Source: Asticcacaulis sp. MM231 (GTDB lineage Bacteria > Pseudomonadota > Alphaproteobacteria > Caulobacterales > Caulobacteraceae). Taken from it: a DNA stretch of 64,000 nucleotides. A model generated the notes under the pieces. That model did no database searches, was not told the origin of the DNA, and saw nothing but the letters and a program-made list of their open reading frames with translations. The stretch is from assembly GCF_964186625.1 (NCBI RefSeq), contig NZ_OZ075109.1, positions 554,633-618,632 of the forward strand. The letters are read 5' to 3'. Shown here piece by piece: positions 18,237 to 25,280 of the stretch. The first letter of the stretch is position 1, and each line of letters begins with the position of its first letter. A program made the position numbers and the translations under genes.

Positions 18237-19802
18237 TTAGGGTTCCAACGACACGACCGTGACCGAAGCCGGCGCCACGGTGATGGCGAAGCGGCCGCCG
18301 GACGCCTTGGCCAAGATCGGCTTAGGCGATACGGTGTTCGGCTTCTCATAGGTATTGGCGCTGTCGAACTTGGGGGCTGACAAGGTCAGGCCAATGGCCT
18401 TGCTGGCCTTCAGGCCCGCCGCCGACAGGTTAAAGGTGGCCGGCTTTGATGGATCGATATTGGTGATCGCCACCCAGACTTTGCCGTCAGTGCCCTTCGC
18501 CGCAATGGCATCAATACGCGGCAGGGTGATGCCGTCGTGCGTATAGGCGCCGGCATCGTACTTGACCGGAATGAAGGTCGCATCCTGGAACGGTACATAC
18601 ATATGGAAGACGTGATAGGTGGGGGTCAGCAGCATCTTCTCTTTGTCGGTCAGGATCATGGCCTGCAGGACATTGATCATCTGGGCGATATTGGCCATGC
18701 GGACACGATCGGCGTGACGCGCGAAGATGTTCAGGTTGAGCGCCGACAGAACCGCGTCGCGCTGGGTATTTTTCTGCATCAGGAAGCCGGGATTGGTGCC
18801 CGGCGTCGCGGCGTACCAGGCGCCCCATTCATCCACCACCAGCGCGATCTTCTTTTCCGGATCGTACTTGTCCATGATGACACTGTGCTTGGTGACCAGG
18901 TCTTCCATGCCCAAGGTGTCCTTGAGCACAACGGCATATTCCTTTTCGCTGAAGCCTTCCGACTTCTGCGATACCGGGAAACCGCCGCCTGTGGTGTAGG
19001 AGTGCAGCGACAGGCCCTCGATATTCCACGCCCAGCTATGGTCTTTCCAGGCCTTCATCACGGCTTCGGTATAGGGGGTGTCGCCACCGCTCGGCCCCAC
19101 CGCGATGCGGCTCATGGTCTGCTCAGGATTATAGTTGCGGTCAAAGCGCGCGTGTAGCTTCATCTGATCGACATAGAAGTCCGGCGTCATGGCGCCGCCG
19201 CAATCCCAGCTTTCGTTGCCAAGGCCGAGATAGGCCACCTTGTAGGGCTTTTCGTGACCGTTTTTAGCGCGTTCGGCGCCGATGCCGTTCGCCTTGTCAG
19301 CGGTCATATATTCGAGCCATTCCGCCGCTTCAGCCGGCGTGCCAGAACCGACATTGACCGATACATAGGCTTCGGTGCCAATCTGCTGGACAAAGTCAAA
19401 GAACTCATCGGTGCCGAAGGTGTTGGGCTCGATCACACCGCCCCAGTTGGCGTTCATCGAGGCGATGCGATCCTTGCCGATACCGCGGCGCCAGTGATAT
19501 TCGTCGGCGAAACAGCCGCCCGGCCAGCGCACGTTTGGTACTTTCAGTTCTTTCAGCGCCGCCACCACATCGTTGCGGATACCGCGCGTATTGGGGATGG
19601 TTGAGTCCTTGCCAACCCAGATACCGCCATAAATGCCTTCGCCGAGATGTTCGGCGAACTGGCCGAAGATCTGGCGGTCAATCTTCGCGCCGGGCTTGCT
19701 GACGTCAAGCGTCAGGTCAACAGGCGCGCTTTTGTCCTGAGCGGAAGCCGGCATGCCGCTCAGAGCGGCCAGTACGGCGATGAAGGATAGGGTGTAACGC
19801 AT
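18237..19802 (-). CDS. GH51 alpha-L-arabinofuranosidase, secreted
   Basis: 521 residues; Sec signal MRYTLSFIAVLAALSGMPAS with cleavage before QDKSA. (beta/alpha)8 barrel with acid/base Glu197 (GLGNESW) and nucleophile Glu325 (VVDEWGAWY); RWPGGCFADEYHW (92-104) is a conserved GH51 substrate-site segment. The C-terminal beta-sandwich is complete (ends ASVTVVSLEP). Most GH51 enzymes are cytoplasmic, so the signal peptide is worth noting; exported forms occur in this group. First gene of the minus-strand operon, 54 bp upstream of CE20. It removes alpha-L-arabinofuranosyl side chains. Confidence 0.95.
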   Translation of the reverse strand: MRYTLSFIAVLAALSGMPASAQDKSAPVDLTLDVSKPGAKIDRQIFGQFAEHLGEGIYGGIWVGKDSTIPNTRGIRNDVVAALKELKVPNVRWPGGCFADEYHWRRGIGKDRIASMNANWGGVIEPNTFGTDEFFDFVQQIGTEAYVSVNVGSGTPAEAAEWLEYMTADKANGIGAERAKNGHEKPYKVAYLGLGNESWDCGGAMTPDFYVDQMKLHARFDRNYNPEQTMSRIAVGPSGGDTPYTEAVMKAWKDHSWAWNIEGLSLHSYTTGGGFPVSQKSEGFSEKEYAVVLKDTLGMEDLVTKHSVIMDKYDPEKKIALVVDEWGAWYAATPGTNPGFLMQKNTQRDAVLSALNLNIFARHADRVRMANIAQMINVLQAMILTDKEKMLLTPTYHVFHMYVPFQDATFIPVKYDAGAYTHDGITLPRIDAIAAKGTDGKVWVAITNIDPSKPATFNLSAAGLKASKAIGLTLSAPKFDSANTYEKPNTVSPKPILAKASGGRFAITVAPASVTVVSLEP

Positions 19803-20555
19803 GGATGTTCCTCTTTATTATTGATTTCTATTTTCGCGGGATGCGCGCAGAAAGGTGTGTAAAGCCTGACCTGAGTATTGCGCGCGCCGCGGCCTGTTTA
19901 TCCGCCATTTTCGACACGAATTGTGTGGTGTGTGTCGAGGACGGCACCCAAGCTCAAGCCAACGACAAAACCCAGCGAGAACGCACGGTCGCGTAGCATA
20001 AATGGCATGTTTCCATCTCTCCCGTATATGCCTGGCCGGCATGATCATCCTATTGAATCAGGCAGGCACAGGGGATCACGGAAACGACCTCAGCGACAAG
20101 AACCGCCGTCACCGCATCACACTCAGTTCGCCGCAAAATACGAGAAAAAGAGGCGTGTAATCGGCACCCTTGCCCCCTCTCTCCTAAAACGCTCCCTACC
20201 CGCCGACTATATGGCTGTCAGCTTTGACTAAATGCTAATGCATCTGTCAGACAATTGGAAGCGCTTTTACGCATGGCAGCAACTTTCTCAATAAAGCAGA
20301 TAGACCCAACCAGTTAAATGTTAAAAATACCAGTATATTCAAATTCTTATTGCCGACATATGCAACGCACTAAAAATCGCATCGCGAAACGAGGCGCAAA
20401 AGTCCGACAACTTCTTCCCTCGCCCTTAAGTTTATGGTAGCGTTATCATGGCTGCCGGCCATTCCGATAAAAAACGGAGTTTGTGAGAGCTGTTATCATC
20501 GATAACCTGGGTCTGCCGTCTGCCTATAACAAACAATAAAATAAGAGGAAATGTC
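19803..20555. promoter_or_regulatory. Divergent promoter region between GH51 operon and alpha/beta hydrolase
   Basis: 753 bp. Candidate operators: an AAGCGCTT palindrome (20259-20266), TGGTAGCGTTATCA (20435-20448) and GTTATC-ATC-GATAAC (20492-20506). The last two lie 50-120 nt upstream of the plus-strand gene. A 36-codon minus-strand frame (19898-20008, hydrophobic centre) is visible, but nothing supports it as a gene. No other coding signal seen. Confidence 0.5.
20435..20448. promoter_or_regulatory. LacI-family-like operator
   Basis: TGGTAGCGTTATCA is a near-perfect dyad around the central CG, the shape of LacI-family sugar operators in Caulobacterales. A second dyad, GTTATCATCGATAAC, is at 20492-20506. 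Both precede the alpha/beta hydrolase start codon (20556). No LacI-family gene lies in the window, so the regulator would be encoded elsewhere. Confidence 0.5.
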
Positions 20556-21518
20556 ATGAGATTTGTAACCCGTCGAAACAACACCCCCTCGCTCCGAAAC
20601 GCAAGCTCGGCTTTTGCGACCGTCCTTATAGCCCTCACCTGTGCGCTCGCCCAGCCCGTGGCAGCGGCAGATGACAAGATGACGCCCATCGAGATACCGG
20701 CACAGCCGAACGCTATCCCCCTGAAAACGGGCACCTTGCCGGACGCCAAGGCGCCGGAATCCTGGCACAGCCAATATGGCAGCGTCTTTGCCCGAAACGT
20801 TACCGACGCCACCCTCACCCCGTTCCTCCCGGACCCCGCCAAGGCGACGGGCGCGGCCGTCATTGTGGCGCCTGGCGGCGGCTTCCGCACGCTTTCGATG
20901 GAAAATGAAGGCTGGGATGTGGCGCGTGCGCTCGCCGACAAGGGCGTGGCCGCCTTCGTTCTGAAATACCGTCTCAACCAGACACCGGCTGACATGGCGG
21001 GATTTGAGCGCTCGATGACGGAAATGTTCTCTGGTGCCGCGCGGCCGCGCCCGGCTCAGCAAGACCCATCCGTCGCCTTGGCCCCTCAGATCGCCGACGC
21101 CCGCGCAGCCTTCGCCCTTGTCCGTTCGCGCGCCAAGGAATGGCATGTCGACAGCGACCGTATCGGTATGGTCGGCTTCTCCGCCGGCGCCATGCTGACC
21201 CTGTCGACCGCGCTCTATGGCCAGGATGCCAAGCCTGCCTTTATTGGCGATATCTATGGCCCCTTGGCGTCCGTCACCGTGCCGGCGGATGCACCGCCGC
21301 TTTTCATCGCCCTGGCCGCTGATGATCCCTTCTTCGCCAATAATGGTTTTGGTCTGATCGATAGCTGGCGGGCGGCAAAGCGTCCGGTGGAATTCCACCT
21401 CTATGAACAAGGTGGACATGGCTTTGGCATGTACAAAAAGGAAACCACCAGCACAGGCTGGTTCGACGCCTTCACGCGCTGGATGGACATGCACGGCTGG
21501 TTGAAGCCGAAAGCCTGA
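20556..21518 (+). CDS. Secreted alpha/beta-hydrolase, acetylxylan-esterase-like
   Basis: 320 residues; RBS AAGAGGAAA. Signal peptide to about PVAAADDK. The alpha/beta-hydrolase fold shows the oxyanion segment VIVAPGGGFRTLSMENEGWD (about 106-125), nucleophile Ser in MVGFSAGAMLTLS (about 211), Asp in ALAADDPFFANNG and His in EQGGHGFGMY. The best match is the BD-FAE / acetylxylan-esterase-like group that strips acetyl or feruloyl esters from hemicellulose. It is divergent from the GH51 operon and shares its promoter region, consistent with a joint role. The exact ester is unknown. Confidence 0.85.
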   Translation: MRFVTRRNNTPSLRNASSAFATVLIALTCALAQPVAAADDKMTPIEIPAQPNAIPLKTGTLPDAKAPESWHSQYGSVFARNVTDATLTPFLPDPAKATGAAVIVAPGGGFRTLSMENEGWDVARALADKGVAAFVLKYRLNQTPADMAGFERSMTEMFSGAARPRPAQQDPSVALAPQIADARAAFALVRSRAKEWHVDSDRIGMVGFSAGAMLTLSTALYGQDAKPAFIGDIYGPLASVTVPADAPPLFIALAADDPFFANNGFGLIDSWRAAKRPVEFHLYEQGGHGFGMYKKETTSTGWFDAFTRWMDMHGWLKPKA

Positions 21519-21527
21519 CAGGGACCA

Positions 21528-21555
21528 CGTGATGGCGCAGCTTTACGCCATCACG
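21528..21555. terminator. Bidirectional hairpin between converging genes
   Basis: A perfect 10-bp stem, CGTGATGGCG (21528-21537) and CGCCATCACG (21546-21555), lies just after the hydrolase stop and overlaps the stop codon of the response-regulator gene coming from the other side. There is no long T-run, so it may act as a shared weak terminator. Confidence 0.55.
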
Positions 21556-22087
21556 CGGCCTGCGTGGGATCCACCGCGCCTTCAGGTGGCTTATGGTCTT
21601 CGCTCCACCCCTGCCGCCGCTCTTTTCCCTCGTATTTCGGGTCCTGCCGCCTGCGTCTGTCAGGCCCGAAATAGCCAGCGATTTTGACGAAATGGCGCGG
21701 ATGATCGATGACAGCGGCCACCTTCCTGAACAGTTCGGTAGCGGTGACAGGCTTGCAGCAGAATTCCGTTACGCCGGCGTCTCGCGCATCGACCACGTGT
21801 GACCTTTCCGAGTGCGCCGTCAGCATGATGATGGGTACGAAGCGATTGTTGCTGTCGGATGAGTTACGAACAAGATTGATGAACTCCACCCCATTCAACA
21901 CCTCTAACTGGTAGTCGACGATGACGATGTCGACCGCATCATGTTTCAGCCGGTGAAAGGCTTCGATGGCGTCATGCGCCTCCAGAATATGCACAGCGCC
22001 AAAACCCCTCAGGATTGTTTTGACAATATTGGACATGTGGCCATTGTCATCAACGATCAGGAAGCGGATTTTTGCGAGGCTCGGCAT
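21551..22087 (-). CDS. Single-domain response regulator (REC only)
   Basis: 178 residues. Receiver domain about 5-125 with the acidic pair DD (13-14, FLIVDDNGHM), phospho-acceptor Asp in IVIVDYQLE (about 58), LTAHSE and the conserved Lys in FCCKPVTATE. The C-terminal ~45 residues are a basic/acidic tail (FGPDRRRRQDPKYEGKERRQ) with no output domain. It starts 5 nt after the pseudo-hemerythrin gene, so the pair is one operon. No histidine kinase is present in the window. Confidence 0.9.
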   Translation of the reverse strand: MPSLAKIRFLIVDDNGHMSNIVKTILRGFGAVHILEAHDAIEAFHRLKHDAVDIVIVDYQLEVLNGVEFINLVRNSSDSNNRFVPIIMLTAHSERSHVVDARDAGVTEFCCKPVTATELFRKVAAVIDHPRHFVKIAGYFGPDRRRRQDPKYEGKERRQGWSEDHKPPEGAVDPTQAA

Positions 22088-22092
22088 GGCTG

Positions 22093-22626
22093 CTACTTGG
22101 ACCGGCGCAGGGTCATCGACCGTGTGAGCATGGTGAGATCGCTCGGCTTCAGACGCAACCGCGCTATAGGCATGACAATCGCCGACAGGGCGGAGGCATG
22201 CAGGCGCAAGCGCACCGCCAAATCGTTCATGCTGGTCGTCAGGTCCCGGTCCATCGTCGCGGGATGACCGATCTGCGCTAAGGCTTCCAGCCTTGGCAAA
22301 ATATGCCTCGAAAGATGCTGCTGGACGCTATGGCCATTGGCAAGTTTCAAAAGCACGCCGTCATAATCATCATTTTTATGCGCACGAAGTCTGAGCATCG
22401 GAAACAAATCATGGCTTTCGTCGTCAATTGACAGAGAAAGATCAGTCCTAAGCCATGCCACCACCCTTGCGGTATCCTCCGGCAGATAGTCGAGCGCCTT
22501 GGCCATGCGATCGAGGCAATCCGCTATGGTTCGTTTTGTTTCGCATTGGAGGGAAAACCAGCTTAAAGGATCCTCAAAACGCGTTTCCGGGCGGTCTCTC
22601 TCTAGATGTTTGCGCTTATCTGTCAT
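22093..22626 (-). CDS. Hemerythrin-like helical protein with degenerate metal site
   Basis: 177 residues. The overall pattern matches bacterial HHE hemerythrin-like proteins: FEDPLSWFSLQCETKRT at the first helix, DLSLSIDDESHDLFPMLRLR in the middle, HASALSAIVMPIARLRLKP at the last helix. Several usual iron ligands appear replaced: the DH of helix 1 is QC, the His of the LH pair is Ser, and the last-helix Glu is Ser. It may therefore no longer bind a di-iron centre. Co-transcribed with the response regulator and divergent from a Crp/Fnr gene, with an FNR box between. Family assignment is moderate. Confidence 0.65.
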   Translation of the reverse strand: MTDKRKHLERDRPETRFEDPLSWFSLQCETKRTIADCLDRMAKALDYLPEDTARVVAWLRTDLSLSIDDESHDLFPMLRLRAHKNDDYDGVLLKLANGHSVQQHLSRHILPRLEALAQIGHPATMDRDLTTSMNDLAVRLRLHASALSAIVMPIARLRLKPSDLTMLTRSMTLRRSK

Positions 22627-22968
22627 GGTGTTAAGGCATCATAATGCCGAGTTCAGCCGTAAACTTGCTTCGACCTTATCCTCGATCCGTCGGTTATTCA
22701 GTCACAACTCGGATCATGCCTTTTACTCTCGAAAAAGGCGCTCAACTTATTAAGACTAACTATTTGAAATATATTACTGTTTTTTTCGTATACATACACC
22801 CCCTGCAAACTTTGAAAATGTCTGATCGTCATTTGATATTTATCAAGTAAACGCCTATACAGTCGGTAACCAATCGCAACTTACGGTTTGGTTCGAACTC
22901 GGTGTAGATAACGTCGATATGCAAAATGTTACGCGAACACGCGAACAGGCAAATCGGGGAAAGATATA
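22627..22968. promoter_or_regulatory. Divergent promoter region, pseudo-hemerythrin and Crp/Fnr genes
   Basis: 342 bp, AT-rich in the middle. The one clear site is the FNR box at 22833-22846. No ORF in it is supported. Confidence 0.55.
22833..22846. promoter_or_regulatory. FNR/FixK-type box (perfect)
   Basis: TTGAT-ATTT-ATCAA matches the FNR consensus TTGATNNNNATCAA at all ten positions. It lies 123 nt upstream of the crp/fnr start, suggesting autoregulation, and may also serve the divergent pseudo-hemerythrin operon. Confidence 0.8.
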
Positions 22969-23745
22969 ATGAAAGAAAGCGATCTGGCGCGCATTCGTGA
23001 GCTCGGCCTGTTTAGCGGCATGGATGCCAATCGCTTTTCAGACCTGACGTCGGGCGCTTTTATGCAAAAATTCCCCGCCAATACAACCTTGCTTTATGAA
23101 GGCGACACGGTTGATTTCCTTTATATTCTTCTAGAGGGCGCCGTAGAAGTTCAAGGTGCCTGGCACGACAAGGAAACTACCCTGGCGGTTGTGCGCCCGC
23201 TTTCGGTGTTCATTCTGTCGTCCGTCGTGCTGGATGCGCCGGCCCTCATGTCGGCGCGCACGATCGACCGGTCCGAAATTCTGATGCTGTCGGCTGAAGC
23301 GCTCCGCAGGGCCATGCGTGACGACAGCCATTTTGCGCTCAGCATCGCCGAGGAAATGGCAGGCTGGAACCGTGCCCTGGTACGTCAGCTCAAGAACATG
23401 AAGTTGCGCAGCGCTGCCGAACGCCTGGCCAACTATCTGCTGACGCTTCAGGTGCAGCAAGGCGGCGGCACGACCCTGCATTTGCCGCATGAAAAGCGTA
23501 TCCTGGCCTCCTTGTTGGGTATGACCCCCGAAAATCTTTCAAGGTCCTTCGCCGGTCTGGCGGATTACGGCGTAGAGATTCATGGCAACGAGATCAACCT
23601 GACTATGATGACCGCGTTGAAACGCATGGCCAAGCCCTCTGCGTTAATCGACAATCACATGCCGCCGCTCGATCATTTGAGCGGCAATGCGGAACGCGAA
23701 CTGTGGCCACCCAATTCCCGCTCGGGTAAAATCATCTACGAATAG
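22969..23745 (+). CDS. Crp/Fnr-family regulator, cysteine-free
   Basis: 258 residues. Cyclic-nucleotide-binding-like beta-roll about 10-125 (LFSGMDANRF, TLLYEGDTVDFLYILLEGAV), dimerisation helix about 125-150, and a Crp-type HTH with ASLLGMTPENLSRSFAGLAD. The E-x-x-S-R pattern of the recognition helix is that used by FNR, FixK and DNR proteins for TTGAT half sites, and four such boxes occur nearby. The protein contains no cysteine at all, so it cannot carry the FNR [4Fe-4S] oxygen sensor; it should behave like FixK or a DNR-type haem/NO sensor. Likely activator of the cbb3 operon. RBS GGGGAAAG. Confidence 0.92.
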   Translation: MKESDLARIRELGLFSGMDANRFSDLTSGAFMQKFPANTTLLYEGDTVDFLYILLEGAVEVQGAWHDKETTLAVVRPLSVFILSSVVLDAPALMSARTIDRSEILMLSAEALRRAMRDDSHFALSIAEEMAGWNRALVRQLKNMKLRSAAERLANYLLTLQVQQGGGTTLHLPHEKRILASLLGMTPENLSRSFAGLADYGVEIHGNEINLTMMTALKRMAKPSALIDNHMPPLDHLSGNAERELWPPNSRSGKIIYE

Positions 23746-23751
23746 GCGAGT

Positions 23752-23776
23752 AAGGCGGCAGAACATCTGCCGCCTT
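23752..23776 (+). terminator. Terminator of the crp/fnr gene
   Basis: AAGGCGGCA (23752-23760) and TGCCGCCTT (23768-23776) make a perfect 9-bp stem with a 7-nt loop, starting 7 nt after the stop codon. The T-run is short (the TT ending the stem). Confidence 0.65.
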
Positions 23777-24002
23777 CATGCCCCAACTCATGTACGCGCA
23801 GTTGGGCGGCACCGGGCCTCGACAGGGATGAGGTATGTCGTGGACCCGAACCAGGAACAGCCTTTAGACTACATCATTCCCGGCAAGGCGCATTGATACA
23901 TGCTATTCGCACGCCTGATGTTTGCGCGCTCAACAAGCCACACTTTCCGACCCCTGACCTGACAAAAGTCAATCACTGACCCCACAGGTTTGAAAATCAG
24001 GC

Positions 24003-24016
24003 TTGATGTCAACCAA
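24003..24016. promoter_or_regulatory. FNR/FixK-type box (9 of 10)
   Basis: TTGAT-GTCA-ACCAA differs from the consensus at one position (C for T). It is 52 nt upstream of the small ORF at 24068 and about 125 nt upstream of the MoaB-like gene. Confidence 0.6.
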
Positions 24017-24067
24017 GGCGCAAGTCACCCGCGGCGCATAGAGTGCTCTCCCTACGGGAGACTCTTT

Positions 24068-24145
24068 ATGCCGCCAGAGAAGATCGTCATTCTGCTAGTC
24101 ATCACAGCCTTAAGCAAGGCGGGCCATGAGGTGGTAGCTTTGTGA
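24068..24145 (+). CDS. 25-residue small ORF coupled to the MoaB-like gene
   Basis: ATG at 24068 preceded by GGGAGA at a suitable distance; the frame stops at TGA 24143-24145 inside a GTGA overlap with the next start codon (24142). The peptide is hydrophobic (EKIVILLVITALSKAGHEVV). Its end resembles the LSQGHKVLAV segment of the following protein, so it could be a leader peptide or the remnant of a duplicated MoaB-like gene. No known family; evidence is the RBS and overlap only. Confidence 0.35.
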   Translation: MPPEKIVILLVITALSKAGHEVVAL

Positions 24146-24516
24146 CCGATACTTTCCCCAAACTCAACCTGGCGATCCTTTGTATGTCCGACGGTAGCGA
24201 TCTTGATATCGAACAACGTGCGGAACATTTGACCGATAGGGTTTTGAGTCAGGGGCATAAGGTTCTCGCTGTGAAGACCGTCAGCGCAGATAGGACGGCC
24301 GCAGTTGCGCAAATTCACACATGGGCAGACGACCAGCGGATGGACGCCATCCTGGTGATTGACAGATCTATCTTCGCCGACAGTACGCCGACGTCGACGA
24401 TTTCATTTTCCGATGCTCCCGACAACGGCCTTGCCTATAGCCTCATTCTGACGGACGCCCCCGAGGGTTTCATCGGGGTCATAAATATCAAGGCCATGCG
24501 CGCTTTACCGGCCTAG
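24142..24516 (+). CDS. Short MoaB/MogA-like protein
   Basis: 124 residues from a GTG start. The N-terminal 75 residues align by pattern with MoaB (LNLAILCMSDGSDLDIEQRA for the first strand and loop, LTDRVLSQGHKVLAVKTVS, then a helix ending AQIHTWADDQRMDAILVID). The diagnostic GGTG molybdopterin-binding loop is replaced by DRSIFADST and the usual C-terminal half is absent, so a normal role in molybdenum cofactor assembly is doubtful. An FNR box upstream suggests low-oxygen expression. Function unknown. Confidence 0.6.
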   Translation: MTDTFPKLNLAILCMSDGSDLDIEQRAEHLTDRVLSQGHKVLAVKTVSADRTAAVAQIHTWADDQRMDAILVIDRSIFADSTPTSTISFSDAPDNGLAYSLILTDAPEGFIGVINIKAMRALPA

Positions 24517-24614
24517 ATGTGATCCATTTGCCCTCGCTACAGCTGAGACACACGTGTTGGGTGACTCGCCTTATCGCATGAGGCTTGGGCTATCAGGCGC
24601 CGGTGCGGACACCC

Positions 24615-25280
24615 TCAGGAGCTTTCCTCATGATGGCCGGAAACCCTAAACCCCCACGTATAAAGGGTAAGGCCTGCTGCGGCCAGAAAAGCCACGGTGA
24701 CGCTGCTAAGCCCCAAAGCGTGATAGGCGAGAGCGCCGGAGATACCCCCAACGATCAGCCCGATCCACAAGCCCAACCACGGCACCCAAGCCCAGGGCGC
24801 GCCACCCGTGACGGCCTGACTCAATTTCTGCGCCACCTTGACCAAAGTGCCCGTCATGTAGGTCACACCGACCACAACGTCGCCATTGCGGCTGAAAACC
24901 GCATTCTCAGCCCCCATGGCAAGGGTGAGACACGCCACGACCGCAAGCGGCACATGTAGAGCCAGATGGAAACAGGTGGCCGCGCCAAGGAGGACCGTCA
25001 CCAGCCCCATGACGCCGATCATGCGGCGCGACGATTCGGAAAAGTGTCCGGTCAGCGTCCCGGCGATGACTCCCAATACAAACAGAGCGATGATGCCGCC
25101 CAGACTGGCCACCGCGCGAACATGCCCTTCGGTCAGCGCGACGGCAAGTTGGGTGGAGTTACCGCTCATGAAGGAGACGAATATACCGCGCAGTTCAAGA
25201 AAGCCTATGGCGTCTACAAAGCCCGCCAGAGCCGATAATCCAATAGCCAGTCCCGTAGCCGGCCTTGGCAGAGTGTTCAT
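24615..25280 (-). CDS. DUF1275 (YoaK-type) membrane protein
   Basis: 221 residues from the ATG at 25280, which overlaps the ccoI stop codon by one base (TGATG). Six hydrophobic segments; opening LSALAGFVDAIGFLELRGIF with FMSGNSTQLAVAL is characteristic of DUF1275. The family is thought to be a small transporter, substrate unknown. Its coupling to ccoI makes it the last gene of the cbb3 operon here; whether it serves the oxidase is inference. Confidence 0.88.
   Translation of the reverse strand: MNTLPRPATGLAIGLSALAGFVDAIGFLELRGIFVSFMSGNSTQLAVALTEGHVRAVASLGGIIALFVLGVIAGTLTGHFSESSRRMIGVMGLVTVLLGAATCFHLALHVPLAVVACLTLAMGAENAVFSRNGDVVVGVTYMTGTLVKVAQKLSQAVTGGAPWAWVPWLGLWIGLIVGGISGALAYHALGLSSVTVAFLAAAGLTLYTWGFRVSGHHEESS

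Noticed and set aside
19898..20008. 36-codon hydrophobic minus-strand ORF
   Set aside because: No RBS, no family and no operon link; kept only as a note in the intergenic entry.
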